NCBI RefSeq assembly: GCF_000172415.1
Contig: NZ_ABLD01000010.1
Span: 1-64,000, forward strand
DNA from: Paraburkholderia graminis C4D1M
GTDB lineage: Bacteria; Pseudomonadota; Gammaproteobacteria; Burkholderiales; Burkholderiaceae
Reading direction: 5' to 3'
Length of the DNA: 64,000 bases
Made by a program: the position numbers and the translations under genes. This document shows positions 6,662-15,661 of this stretch, one piece after another (the first letter of the stretch is position 1; each line of letters starts with the position of its first letter). The notes beneath the pieces were generated by a model. That model ran no database searches, had not been told where the DNA came from, and saw nothing but the letters and a program-made list of their open reading frames with translations.

Positions 6662-9498
6662 TATGCCGCGCTCCTCGCCTCGCCGGTGCCGAACAGATTG
6701 CTGATGCAGCGGCCGCACAGCGTGGGGTGTTCGGCGTTCGCGCCGACATCCGCGCGGTAGTGCCAGCAGCGCTCGCACTTCAGATACTTCGACGTGATCA
6801 CTTCGACGCCTTCTTCCGCTTCGCTCGCGACCTTCACGACCGTTGCCGCCGATGTGATCAGCACGAACTTGAGGTCGTCGCCGAGGCTCGTCAGCGCGTC
6901 GTAACGCGCGCCACTCGCGCGGATTTCCACTTCCGCCTGCAACGACGAGCCGATCAGGTTAGCGACGCGCGCTTCTTCCAGCGCCTTCGTCACGTCGCCG
7001 CGCGCGGCGCGCAGCAGCGTCCATTTGTCGAGCAGCGCGCCCGCATCGGGCACGGCCGGGAACGCGTGATACGTCTCGGTGAAGATGGTTTCGCTGTTCG
7101 GCTGGAACACCTTCCACGCTTCTTCGGCGGTGAACGAGAGGAACGGCGCCATCAGACGCAGCAAACCTTGCGCGATGTGATACAGCGCGGTTTGAGCCGA
7201 GCGGCGCGCGACCGAATCAGCAGCCGTGGTGTAGAGGCGATCCTTCAGCACGTCCAGATAGAAACCGCCGAGGTCTTCCGAGCAGAACGTCTGCAGCTTG
7301 GCGACCACCGGGTGGAACTCGTACTTGTCGTAGTGCGAGAGGATATCGTTTTGCAGATTCGCCGACAGCGCCACCGCGTAACGGTCGATCTCGAGCCAGT
7401 CTTCCACCGGGCGCGCGTTCTTCTCGTAGTCGAAGTCCGACAGATTCGCGAGCAGGAAGCGCAGCGTGTTGCGGATACGGCGATAGCCTTCCGTCACGCG
7501 CTTGAGGATTTCCTCGGAGATCGCGAGCTCGCCGGAGTAATCGGTCGACGCGATCCACAAGCGGATGATTTCCGCGCCGAGGCGGTTCGCCACCTCATGC
7601 GGATCGATGCCGTTGCCAAGCGACTTGCTCATCTTGCGGCCTTCGCCGTCGACGGTAAAGCCGTGCGTCAGAAGCGCGTTATACGGCGGACGGCCGTCGA
7701 GCATGGAAGCCGTCAACAGCGACGAATGGAACCAGCCGCGATGCTGATCCGAGCCTTCCAGATACAGGTCGGCCGGGAATTGCAGTTCGTCCTTGTGCGA
7801 GCCGCGCAGCACGTGCCAATGCGTCGTGCCGGAATCGAACCACACGTCGAGCGTGTCGCGGTTCTTTTCGTACAGATTCGCGTCGTCGCCGAGCAGTTCG
7901 CGCGGATCGAGCGTTTGCCAAGCCTCGATGCCGGCCTGCTCGACGCGCTTCGCGACTTCCTCGAGCAACTCGAGCGTGCGCGGATGCAACTCGCCCGTTT
8001 CCTTGTGGACGAAGAACGCCATCGGCACGCCCCATTGGCGCTGACGCGACAGCGTCCAGTCGGGACGATTCGCGATCATGCTGAAGAGCCGCTGCTTGCC
8101 CCACGACGGATAAAACGCCGTGTTTTCGATGCCTTCGAGCGCGGTTTCGCGCAGCGTCTTGTCGCTGTCGTTCGGCTTCACGTCCATGCCGGCGAACCAT
8201 TGCGACGTCGCGCGATAGATGATCGGCGTCTTGTGGCGCCAGCAGTGCATGTAGCTGTGCGTGTACTTTTCCGTGCGCAAAAGCGAACCGGCGCTTTGCA
8301 GCGCTTCGACGATCTGCGGATTCGCCGCCCAGATCGACAGGCCGCCGAAGAGCGCGAGCGATTCGATGTAACGGCCGTCGCCCATCACCGGATTGATGAT
8401 GTCGGAATCGGCCATGCCGTGCGCCTTGCACGACACGAAGTCTTCCACGCCATACGCCGGCGACGAGTGCACGACGCCCGTGCCGGTTTCCGTCGTCACG
8501 TAGTCGCCGAGATAAACCGGCGACGTGCGCTTGTAGCTCGGATGTGCGGACGCGAGCGGATGGTTAAAGCGCAAGTTGACGAGCTTCGCTCCCGGCGTGG
8601 TCGCGATCACCGAGCCTTCCAGACCATACGCCTTCAGGCATGCTTCGACGCGTTCCTCGGCGAGAATCAACAGGCCGCGCGGCGTATCGACGAGCGCGTA
8701 GACGATTCCCGGATGCAGGTTCAACGCCTGGTTCGCGGGAATGGTCCACGGCGTCGTGGTCCAGATCACGATGCCGCCTTCGTTGCGCGGCAGCGCGTTC
8801 AGGCCGAACGCCTGCGCGGTCTTCTCCGGCTCGGCGAAGGCGAACAGCACGTCGATGGTCGGATCGGTCTTGTCCTTGTACTCGACTTCCGCCTCAGCGA
8901 GCGCCGAGCCGCAGTCGAAACACCAGTTGACCGGCTTCAGCCCGCGGAACACGTAGCCTTTTTCCAGGATCTTCGCGAGCGCGCGGATTTCGCCGGCTTC
9001 ATTCGTGAAGTTCATGGTCTTGTAGGGGTTGTCCCACTCACCGAGCACGCCCAGACGCCGGAAGCCGAGCTTCTGCTTCTCGATCTGCTCGGTCGCGTAC
9101 GCGCGCGCTTTCTGCATGACTTCCGCGGCGGGCAGCGACTTGCCGAACTGTTTTTCGATCTGGATTTCGATCGGCATGCCGTGGCAGTCCCAGCCCGGCA
9201 CGTAGACCGCGTCGAAGCCCGCCATGTTGCGCGCCTTGACGATCATGTCCTTGAGGATCTTGTTCACCGCGTGGCCGAGGTGGATGTCGCCGTTCGCGTA
9301 CGGCGGGCCGTCGTGCAGGATGAACTTCTTGCGACCCTTGCTGGCTGCGCGGATCTTCTCGTAGACCTTGCGCTCCTGCCATTCCTTGACCCATTGCGGC
9401 TCGCGCTTGGGCAAGTCGCCGCGCATCGGGAACGGCGTGTCGAGCAGGTTCACGGGGTAGCGTGATTGCGGTTTCGAATCGGCTTTCTTGTTGCTCAT
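6661..9498 (-). CDS. ileS: Isoleucyl-tRNA synthetase
   Basis: This cytosolic class I aminoacyl-tRNA synthetase charges tRNA-Ile. The 945-residue protein is the usual bacterial length and shows the HIGH-type motif in GPPYANGDIHLGHAVNK, the connective editing domain, the KMSKS loop in GRKMSKSLGNG, and a C-terminal zinc-binding module with two cysteine pairs (CERCWHYR and CGRCISN). It lies between ribF and lspA, the same order as in E. coli. Mupirocin sensitivity cannot be judged from what is visible. Confidence 0.98.
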   Translation of the reverse strand: MSNKKADSKPQSRYPVNLLDTPFPMRGDLPKREPQWVKEWQERKVYEKIRAASKGRKKFILHDGPPYANGDIHLGHAVNKILKDMIVKARNMAGFDAVYVPGWDCHGMPIEIQIEKQFGKSLPAAEVMQKARAYATEQIEKQKLGFRRLGVLGEWDNPYKTMNFTNEAGEIRALAKILEKGYVFRGLKPVNWCFDCGSALAEAEVEYKDKTDPTIDVLFAFAEPEKTAQAFGLNALPRNEGGIVIWTTTPWTIPANQALNLHPGIVYALVDTPRGLLILAEERVEACLKAYGLEGSVIATTPGAKLVNLRFNHPLASAHPSYKRTSPVYLGDYVTTETGTGVVHSSPAYGVEDFVSCKAHGMADSDIINPVMGDGRYIESLALFGGLSIWAANPQIVEALQSAGSLLRTEKYTHSYMHCWRHKTPIIYRATSQWFAGMDVKPNDSDKTLRETALEGIENTAFYPSWGKQRLFSMIANRPDWTLSRQRQWGVPMAFFVHKETGELHPRTLELLEEVAKRVEQAGIEAWQTLDPRELLGDDANLYEKNRDTLDVWFDSGTTHWHVLRGSHKDELQFPADLYLEGSDQHRGWFHSSLLTASMLDGRPPYNALLTHGFTVDGEGRKMSKSLGNGIDPHEVANRLGAEIIRLWIASTDYSGELAISEEILKRVTEGYRRIRNTLRFLLANLSDFDYEKNARPVEDWLEIDRYAVALSANLQNDILSHYDKYEFHPVVAKLQTFCSEDLGGFYLDVLKDRLYTTAADSVARRSAQTALYHIAQGLLRLMAPFLSFTAEEAWKVFQPNSETIFTETYHAFPAVPDAGALLDKWTLLRAARGDVTKALEEARVANLIGSSLQAEVEIRASGARYDALTSLGDDLKFVLITSAATVVKVASEAEEGVEVITSKYLKCERCWHYRADVGANAEHPTLCGRCISNLFGTGEARSAA

Positions 9499-9664
9499 GA
9501 TGTGGTCGCGGTGAATTCTTTATAAGCGCAGCGGGGCGCGGGTTGCGCACGGTGCGCGAGAGGGTTGGGCGCGGCGGCAGGCATGTCGCGCAATGCGCGG
9601 ATGTCCTTCGATACGCGCAGCGGCGGTCCATGCGGCAGGTGAACGCGCGCAGGGACCGCGGCGG

Positions 9665-10660
9665 CTATCTAATTCGATCGGTGGCCGACGTGGCGAAACC
9701 GGTTGAGCGGCTGCCCGGCGTGCCCGCGCCGACGGCCGCGAACCACGCGCGCGCGTTGGCGACGTCGCGTGCAATCGCGGCGGTGAGCGTTTCGAGGTCG
9801 ACGTACTTTTCCTCGTCGCGCAGCTTCTTCAGGAATTCGACGCGCACGAGCTTGCCGTAAGCGTCGCCGTGCCAGTCGAGCAGGTGCACTTCGAGCAGCA
9901 CGCGGCCGGAATCGTCGACGGTGGGACGCAGGCCCAGACTCGCGACGCCAGGCAGCGGTTCGTCGGTCACGCCATGCACGCGCACGACGAAAATGCCCGC
10001 GAGCGCCGGACGCTTGTGCGCGATCGGCAGATTGAGCGTGGGAAAGCCGAGATCGCGGCCGAGCTTCATGCCGTGCACGACGTGGCCGCTGATCAGATAG
10101 TCGCGGCCGAGCGCGGCGCGCGCCGCGTCGAGATCGCCGGCCACCAATGCCGCGCGCACGCCCGAGCTGGAGATGCGCGCACCGGACGGATCGGCGACCG
10201 TGGCCATTTGCTCGACTTCGAAACCGTAATGCTGCCCTGCCGCCTTCAGCGACGTGAAGTCGCCCGCGCGCTTCGCGCCATAGCGGAAGTCGTCGCCGAT
10301 CATCACCCAGCGCGCGTGCAGCCCATTCACGATGATCCGTTCGACGAACGCGTCCGGCGACTGGCTCGCGAACGTGTGATTGAAGTGCTCGACGACCACG
10401 CGGTCCACGCCATTGGTGCGCAGCGCTTCGAGCTTGTCGCGCAGCATCGCGATGCGCGGCGGCGCGCCGGCCGGGTTGAAGAATTCGCGCGGGTGCGGCT
10501 CGAAGGTCATCACGCAGACGGGCAGGCCGCGCGCGTCGGCCGCTGCGCGCACGTGCGCGAGCAAAGCCTGATGGCCGCGGTGGACACCGTCGAAGTTGCC
10601 GATGGTCAGTGCGCACGGCGCACGGCTTTCAGCGTTGGGAAGACCGCGGAAGACTCTCAC
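9665..10660 (-). CDS. ribF: Bifunctional riboflavin kinase / FAD synthetase
   Basis: RibF phosphorylates riboflavin to FMN and adenylylates FMN to FAD. The N-terminal nucleotidyltransferase domain carries GNFDGVHRGHQALL; the C-terminal flavokinase domain includes RDYLISGHVVHGMKLGRDLGFPTLNL. The GTG at 10660 is the chosen start, giving VRVFRGLPNAESRAPCALTIGNFDG without an atypical extension, 331 residues. TATAAT at 10711-10706 (minus strand) is a plausible -10 box about 46 nt upstream. It is transcribed divergently from purN and lies upstream of ileS. Confidence 0.95.
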   Translation of the reverse strand: MRVFRGLPNAESRAPCALTIGNFDGVHRGHQALLAHVRAAADARGLPVCVMTFEPHPREFFNPAGAPPRIAMLRDKLEALRTNGVDRVVVEHFNHTFASQSPDAFVERIIVNGLHARWVMIGDDFRYGAKRAGDFTSLKAAGQHYGFEVEQMATVADPSGARISSSGVRAALVAGDLDAARAALGRDYLISGHVVHGMKLGRDLGFPTLNLPIAHKRPALAGIFVVRVHGVTDEPLPGVASLGLRPTVDDSGRVLLEVHLLDWHGDAYGKLVRVEFLKKLRDEEKYVDLETLTAAIARDVANARAWFAAVGAGTPGSRSTGFATSATDRIR

Positions 10661-10764
10661 GATAGCGCGTCGGGGTAGGGCGGGCGGGGTGCCGCAAAAC
10701 AAACGATTATAAACGCTCGGCGCAACGGACGGCGGCGCCTCGCGGTTTGGGTGTCCCCGAATGA

Positions 10765-10770
10765 TAAAAT
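10765..10770 (+). promoter_or_regulatory. -10 hexamer abutting the purN start codon
   Basis: TAAAAT is separated from the purN ATG by only 6 nt, placing the predicted transcription start on or next to the A of the start codon. No Shine-Dalgarno sequence fits between them. No clear -35 box was found at the standard distance. Confidence 0.5.
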
Positions 10771-10776
10771 CCGCGC

Positions 10777-11430
10777 ATGAAAAAACTCGTCATCCTGATT
10801 TCAGGGCGGGGAAGCAACATGGAAGCCATTGTCCGCGCGTGTGCGGACGAAGGGTGGGCCGCGCAGGTGGCCGCTGTGATTGCCAACCGTCCTGACGCCG
10901 CAGGCCTTGCGTTCGCGGCGTCGCACGGCATTGCGACGGCGGTGGTCGATCACCGCCAGTTTCCCGACCGCGAGCGCTTCGATGCGGCGCTGGCCGAACA
11001 AATCGATAGTTTCTCGCCGGATCTCGTCGCGCTCGCCGGCTTTATGCGCGTGCTGACGGACGGTTTCGTCGACCGTTATGCGGGGCGCATGCTGAACGTG
11101 CACCCGTCGCTGCTGCCGAGCTTTCCTGGACTCAAGACACATCAGCAGGCGCTCGACGCCGGCGTGCGACTGCACGGCGCGTCGGTGCATTTCGTGACGT
11201 CGCAGCTCGATCACGGGCCGATCGTCGTGCAGTCGGCGGTGCCCGTCGTGGCCGGCGACACGCCCGCGACGCTCGCCGAGCGCGTGCTCGCGACCGAACA
11301 CATCATTTATCCACGCGCGGTGCGCTGGTTCGTCGAAGGGCGTCTTGCTCTTGACGGCCTGCGTGTCACGCTTACGCCGCCGGAGCCGCAATGGCTCTTT
11401 GCCGGTCACACCGCCGGAGAGGGCGCATGA
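10777..11430 (+). CDS. purN: Phosphoribosylglycinamide formyltransferase
   Basis: PurN transfers a formyl group from 10-formyltetrahydrofolate to glycinamide ribonucleotide in purine synthesis. The 217-residue protein begins MKKLVILISGRGSNMEAIV (phosphate-binding loop), has the folate-site segment LAGFMRVL, the signature HPSLLPSFPGLKTHQQAL and the catalytic-aspartate segment QLDHGPIVVQ. The stop overlaps the start of the downstream rRNA methyltransferase gene (ATGA), so the two are probably translated from one message. Confidence 0.97.
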   Translation: MKKLVILISGRGSNMEAIVRACADEGWAAQVAAVIANRPDAAGLAFAASHGIATAVVDHRQFPDRERFDAALAEQIDSFSPDLVALAGFMRVLTDGFVDRYAGRMLNVHPSLLPSFPGLKTHQQALDAGVRLHGASVHFVTSQLDHGPIVVQSAVPVVAGDTPATLAERVLATEHIIYPRAVRWFVEGRLALDGLRVTLTPPEPQWLFAGHTAGEGA

Positions 11431-12686
11431 GATTGCATGGTTTTTTGATTGGACAAACTGAGACTTTGCTGGCTGAAGTCCTAAGACTGAACGGTCCCGC
11501 CGACGCCACCACGAGCCGCTTTTTCCGCGCGCATCCGAAGTTGGGGCATGGCGAGCGCGGCGTGATCGCCGAGGCGGTTTTCGCAGTACTGCGCCGGCGC
11601 ATGGAATTCGCGCATCTGGCCGAAAGCGGCGCCGGCAGCCCGGCGCGCCGCATGGCTTTGCTCGGTCTGATGCAGACGGCGGGCCGCTCGGCGCTCAAGC
11701 CGTTCGTGTCGGACTCGGAATCCAGGTGGCTGGAACACGTCGCGATGATCGACCCGGAAAGCCTGCCGCTGCGGATTCGCCTGAATCTGCCGGACTGGAT
11801 CTATCAGGCGCTGGCCAAGCGTTTTGAAGCCGCGGAACTCGCGCAACTGGCCGCCGCGCTCAACTACCCGGCGCCTCTGGACCTGCGCGCGAACCCGATC
11901 AAGGCGAGCCGCGACGACGTGCTGAACGCGCTGTCGAAGGCCGGCATTGAAGCCGGCGCCACGCCGTTCGCGCCGTTCGGCGTGCGGGTGGTCGGCAAGC
12001 CGCCGCTCACCAAGCTCGACGCGTTCCAGCAAGGCTGGCTCGAAGTCCAGGACGAGGGCAGCCAGTTGCTGTGCTCGCTCGTCGCGCCCAAGCGCGGCGA
12101 AATGATCGTCGACTTCTGCGCGGGCGCGGGCGGCAAGACGCTCGCGCTCGGCGCGGCGATGCGCTCGACTGGGCGTCTCTACGCATTCGACATCTCCGAG
12201 CGGCGTCTCGCCAAGCTCAAGCCGCGGCTTGCGCGCAGCGGCTTGTCGAACGTGAATCCGGTGCTGATCGACAGCGAGCACGACGCCAAGATCAAGCGGC
12301 TCGCCGGCAAGATCGACCGCGTGCTGGTGGATGCGCCGTGCAGCGGCTTGGGCACACTGCGCCGCAATCCCGATCTGAAGTGGCGTCAGTCGCCGGAATC
12401 GGTCGCGGAGCTTGCGCCCAAGCAGGCGTCGATTCTCGCGAGCGCGGCGCGGCTCGTGAAGAAGGGCGGGCGTCTCGTGTACGCGACGTGCTCGATCCTC
12501 GAAGCGGAAAACGAAGCGGTCGTGCAGCAGTTCCTCGCGGATCACCCGGACTTCGCGCTCGTCCCGGCGCGTGAAGTGCTGGCCGAGCAGCGCATCGACC
12601 TTGAAATGGGCGATTACCTGTCGCTCTGGCCGCATCGCCACGCGACCGACGGCTTCTTCGCCGCCGTGCTCGAACGTCAGAGCTGA
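11427..12686 (+). CDS. RsmB/NOP-family 16S rRNA (cytosine-C5) methyltransferase
   Basis: This S-adenosylmethionine-dependent RNA methyltransferase most likely methylates a cytosine of 16S rRNA. The 419-residue protein has an N-terminal NusB-like RNA-binding region (about 1-150) and a C-terminal Rossmann methyltransferase domain with the SAM loop DFCAGAGGKTLALG. The two catalytic cysteines are in DAPCSGLGTLRRNPD (motif IV) and VYATCSILEAENE (motif VI). ATG 11427 was chosen because it overlaps the purN stop and gives a normal N-terminus (MRLHGFLIGQ). RsmB itself is the best guess, but other NOP-type enzymes are not excluded. Confidence 0.9.
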   Translation: MRLHGFLIGQTETLLAEVLRLNGPADATTSRFFRAHPKLGHGERGVIAEAVFAVLRRRMEFAHLAESGAGSPARRMALLGLMQTAGRSALKPFVSDSESRWLEHVAMIDPESLPLRIRLNLPDWIYQALAKRFEAAELAQLAAALNYPAPLDLRANPIKASRDDVLNALSKAGIEAGATPFAPFGVRVVGKPPLTKLDAFQQGWLEVQDEGSQLLCSLVAPKRGEMIVDFCAGAGGKTLALGAAMRSTGRLYAFDISERRLAKLKPRLARSGLSNVNPVLIDSEHDAKIKRLAGKIDRVLVDAPCSGLGTLRRNPDLKWRQSPESVAELAPKQASILASAARLVKKGGRLVYATCSILEAENEAVVQQFLADHPDFALVPAREVLAEQRIDLEMGDYLSLWPHRHATDGFFAAVLERQS

Positions 12687-12704
12687 GGCCCGACGGGCTG
12701 TCCG

Positions 12705-12742
12705 CCGGCTCGCCGATCGGTTGTTCGATCGAGGCGAGCCGG
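12705..12742. other. Perfect-arm hairpin between the methyltransferase and mscS-like genes
   Basis: CCGGCTCGCC (12705-12714) and GGCGAGCCGG (12733-12742) form a 10-bp stem that can be extended internally by GATCG/CGATC. There is no T-run, so it is not a standard intrinsic terminator. It may stabilise or process the mRNA between the two genes. Confidence 0.6.
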
Positions 12743-12758
12743 TCATTCCCGCAACACC

Positions 12759-14132
12759 ATGCAAAACCGACTCTTTTCGCACCTTTTCGGCGATCTCACG
12801 CGCGACTTCGGCCAGCCGGTCATGCTGTGGCAAATCGGCTTGCTGCTTACGACGCTCGCGCTCGCGTGGCTGCTCGCGCGCGTGCTGCGCCGGGCGCTCG
12901 ATTTGCGCCGGCAGACGCGCTACCAGACGCTGCGCTTCGGCGCCGAAAGCCTGAACCGCGCGTTTTTCCCGCTGATCGGCGCGGTGCTGGTGTGGCTCGC
13001 GCGCGCGATCGCGGGCCAGTTCATCCACACTGCGCTGCTCGATCTCGCGTTGGTGCCGCTTTTCGGCATCGGCTTGATTTACATCGTGTTTTTCTTCGCG
13101 CGACGCGTCTTTAGCCACGACGGCGAGACGCATCCGTGGCTTTTCGTCGTCGAAAAAATCGTCTCGCTGGTCGTCTGGGTCGCCATGGTGCTGACCGTGA
13201 TGGGCATTCAGGACGACGTGATCGAGTGGATGGCGAGCGTTCACTTTCGCATCGCCAATGCGCATATGACGCTGCTTTCGCTCGTCACCGGCCTGCTGTG
13301 GGTGGGCGTGACGATGATCGTCGCGATGTGGCTCGGCTCGGCGTTCGAAGACCGGCTGATGCGCGCCACCACGCTCGACGCCAATCTGAAAGTGGTGGTG
13401 GCGCGCGTCGGCCGTGCGGCTTTCGTGCTGGCGGCCGTGCTGATCAGCCTGTCGCTCGTGGGCATCGACATCACCGTGCTCGGCGTGTTCGGCGGCGCGC
13501 TCGGCGTGGGGCTCGGTTTCGGGCTGCAGAAGATCGCGAGCAACTATGTGTCGGGCTTCATCATCCTGATCGACCGGTCGTTGCGGATCGGCGACACGAT
13601 CAACGTGAGCGGCCTGCAAGGCATGGTCACGCAGATCCGCACGCGTTACACGGTCGTGCGTGGCCTCGACGGCATCGAGACGCTGATTCCAAACGAGAAG
13701 CTGATCACCGACGTCGTGCAGAACCAGTCGTCGTATCTGACGCGCGGCTATGCGAAGGCGGCGGTGCAGATCGCCTACACGGCCGACGTCGAACAGGCGA
13801 TGGCGCTGCTCGCGCAAGCCGCCGCCGGCGTGCCGCGCGTCCTCGCGGACCCGGCGCCCACGCCTTACCTGACGAGTTTCGGCGCTGACGGCATCAACCT
13901 CGAACTGGGTTTCTGGATCGCCGACGCCGCAACCGGCACCTCGGCCGTGCGCTCGGCGGTCAATCGCAACATCTGGCAGCTTTTCTCCGCGCACGGCATT
14001 TCGATTCCTTTCGCGCAACGCGAAGTGCGGATCGTCGGCAACGTCGGACACATTGCAAATGTCTCCGGTGTCGCACCGCAGCCGGTAACTATGACCGCGC
14101 CTGCCGCCAATCAGGCAGACAACGCGCTCTGA
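12759..14132 (+). CDS. MscS-family mechanosensitive ion channel protein
   Basis: MscS-type channels open under membrane tension and release solutes during osmotic downshock. The 457-residue protein has about five hydrophobic helices (starting near WQIGLLLTTLALAWLLARVL). The pore-lining and beta-domain signature is LGVFGGALGVGLGFGLQKIA followed by NYVSGFIILIDRSLRIGDTI, and then the cytoplasmic vestibule. It is larger than E. coli MscS (286), with extra N-terminal membrane helices, as in the YbdG/YnaI-like groups. It follows the rRNA methyltransferase gene by 72 nt on the same strand. Confidence 0.92.
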   Translation: MQNRLFSHLFGDLTRDFGQPVMLWQIGLLLTTLALAWLLARVLRRALDLRRQTRYQTLRFGAESLNRAFFPLIGAVLVWLARAIAGQFIHTALLDLALVPLFGIGLIYIVFFFARRVFSHDGETHPWLFVVEKIVSLVVWVAMVLTVMGIQDDVIEWMASVHFRIANAHMTLLSLVTGLLWVGVTMIVAMWLGSAFEDRLMRATTLDANLKVVVARVGRAAFVLAAVLISLSLVGIDITVLGVFGGALGVGLGFGLQKIASNYVSGFIILIDRSLRIGDTINVSGLQGMVTQIRTRYTVVRGLDGIETLIPNEKLITDVVQNQSSYLTRGYAKAAVQIAYTADVEQAMALLAQAAAGVPRVLADPAPTPYLTSFGADGINLELGFWIADAATGTSAVRSAVNRNIWQLFSAHGISIPFAQREVRIVGNVGHIANVSGVAPQPVTMTAPAANQADNAL

Positions 14133-14227
14133 CGGGCACTTCTGGGTCTGCGGTGAGTCAAAATGGGCTCATTGCAGACTATCGCTCGTTGATGCCGCAC
14201 AAAAAATCCCTATTTGTTACAAACACT

Positions 14228-14247
14228 TGGAACGCTTCCAGTAGAAT
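14228..14247 (+). promoter_or_regulatory. Inverted repeat beside a -10-like box upstream of the desaturase gene
   Basis: TGGAA-CGC-TTCCA (14228-14240) is a perfect 5+5 inverted repeat directly followed by TAGAAT (14242-14247). A repressor bound here would occlude the promoter. No specific regulator can be named. Confidence 0.4.
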
Positions 14248-14334
14248 GTCGTCCAATCCCGCTGTATGCTTTCACTTTCTTGACACGCGCAGTCCGCGGG
14301 TGTCTCGTGTCTCTCGTTCCACAGGTAAATTGCC

Positions 14335-15531
14335 TTGTTGAATTCCTTGCTCGATTTCCTTGCCCACGGCCTGCTGCGCTTCTCCTGGTGGCAACTTGTG
14401 CTGTACACCCTCGCGGTCACGCACGTCACGATCATCGGCGTGACGGTTTATCTGCACCGCTGCCAGGCGCACCGCGCGCTCGAATTGCACCCTGTCGTCA
14501 GTCATTTTTTCCGGTTCTGGCTGTGGATGACCACGGGCATGCTGACCGGTCAATGGGCGGCTATCCACCGTAAACACCACGCGAAGTGCGAGACCGAAGA
14601 AGATCCGCACAGCCCGCAAACGCGCGGCATCTGGAAGGTGCTGCTCGAAGGCGCGGAACTGTATCGCACCGAAGCGAAAAACGAAGAAACGATGCGCAAG
14701 TTCAGTCACGGCACGCCGAACGACTGGATGGAGCGCAACGTCTACACGAAGTACCCGATTCTCGGCGTGAGCCTGATGATGGTGCTGAACGTCGCGCTGT
14801 TCGGCGTCGTCGGCCTGACCATCTGGGCTGTGCAAATGGTGTGGATCCCGTTCTGGGCGGCCGGCGTCGTCAACGGTCTCGCGCACTTCTGGGGCTACCG
14901 CAACTTCAACTCGTCGGACGCCAGCACGAACATTTTCCCGTGGGGCATCATCATCGGCGGTGAGGAGCTGCATAACAACCACCACACGTATGCGACGTCG
15001 GCCAAGCTGTCGAACAAGTGGTATGAGTTCGACATCGGCTGGATGTATATCCGCATCATGTCGGCCTTCCGTCTTGCGAAGGTGAAGAAGATCGCGCCCA
15101 CGCCGCGTCTGACCACCGGCAAGCTGGTGCTCGACCAGGACACGTTGCAGGCCGTGCTGGCAAACCGTTACGAAGTGATGGCGCGTTACGGCAAGGCGCT
15201 CAAGCGTGCGTATCGTCAGGAGCTCGCGCATCTGAAGGAAGTCGGCGCACGCGAGAAGTATCAGCTCATGCGCGGCGCGCGCAACTGGTTCCATAAGGAA
15301 GAAGCGGGGCTCGACGAGCCGCAGAAACGTCTGCTGCCGCAAATCTTCGCGAACAGCCAGAAACTGAAGACGTACATCGACATGCGCAACGAACTCGCGG
15401 CAATGTGGGAGCGCTCGAACGCGTCGCGCGACCAGTTGCTGGTTCAGTTGCAGGACTGGTGTCATCGCGCTGAGGCGAGCGGCATCAAAGCGCTGCAGGA
15501 TTTTGCAATGCGACTGCGCCGTTATGCTTGA
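14335..15531 (+). CDS. Membrane fatty-acid (acyl-CoA/acyl-lipid) desaturase
   Basis: This integral-membrane di-iron desaturase probably introduces a delta-9 double bond into fatty acyl chains, adjusting membrane fluidity. The histidine clusters that bind the two irons are present: HRCQAH, HRKHH and HNNHH. Hydrophobic segments occur near WWQLVLYTLAVTHVTIIGVT and WIPFWAAGVVNGLAHFW. The C-terminal 120 residues are hydrophilic. No ATG is near the N-terminus; TTG 14335 or the adjacent TTG 14338 is the likely start, preceded by AGGTAA. Length 398 residues. A terminator follows. Confidence 0.9.
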   Translation: MLNSLLDFLAHGLLRFSWWQLVLYTLAVTHVTIIGVTVYLHRCQAHRALELHPVVSHFFRFWLWMTTGMLTGQWAAIHRKHHAKCETEEDPHSPQTRGIWKVLLEGAELYRTEAKNEETMRKFSHGTPNDWMERNVYTKYPILGVSLMMVLNVALFGVVGLTIWAVQMVWIPFWAAGVVNGLAHFWGYRNFNSSDASTNIFPWGIIIGGEELHNNHHTYATSAKLSNKWYEFDIGWMYIRIMSAFRLAKVKKIAPTPRLTTGKLVLDQDTLQAVLANRYEVMARYGKALKRAYRQELAHLKEVGAREKYQLMRGARNWFHKEEAGLDEPQKRLLPQIFANSQKLKTYIDMRNELAAMWERSNASRDQLLVQLQDWCHRAEASGIKALQDFAMRLRRYA

Positions 15532-15562
15532 TCGCGAAATCCATTAAAATTTCGTTACGTCA

Positions 15563-15594
15563 CAAAACCCCGCGTTGGCGGGGTTTTGCTTTTT
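15563..15594 (+). terminator. Intrinsic terminator after the desaturase gene
   Basis: CAAAACCCCGC (15563-15573), loop GTTG, GCGGGGTTTTG (15578-15588) and a following T-rich tract form a canonical rho-independent terminator ahead of nadA. Confidence 0.9.
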
Positions 15595-15661
15595 GGGCCG
15601 CGGAAAATGCAGCATGACGCAGTGCGCAGGCCGCGGCGGCAGAGCGAGGGCAGAGGAGATC

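Noticed and set aside
6625..9465. A 946-codon plus-strand frame opposite ileS
   Set aside because: It exactly mirrors ileS, has no recognisable domain and is a codon-bias artefact.
10661..10776. FMN riboswitch in front of ribF
   Set aside because: The gap is only about 115 nt, shared with the divergent purN promoter, and lacks the conserved RFN element.
11481..14051. An 856-codon minus-strand frame opposite the rRNA methyltransferase and mscS-like genes
   Set aside because: It spans two real genes and their intergenic hairpin with no protein similarity.
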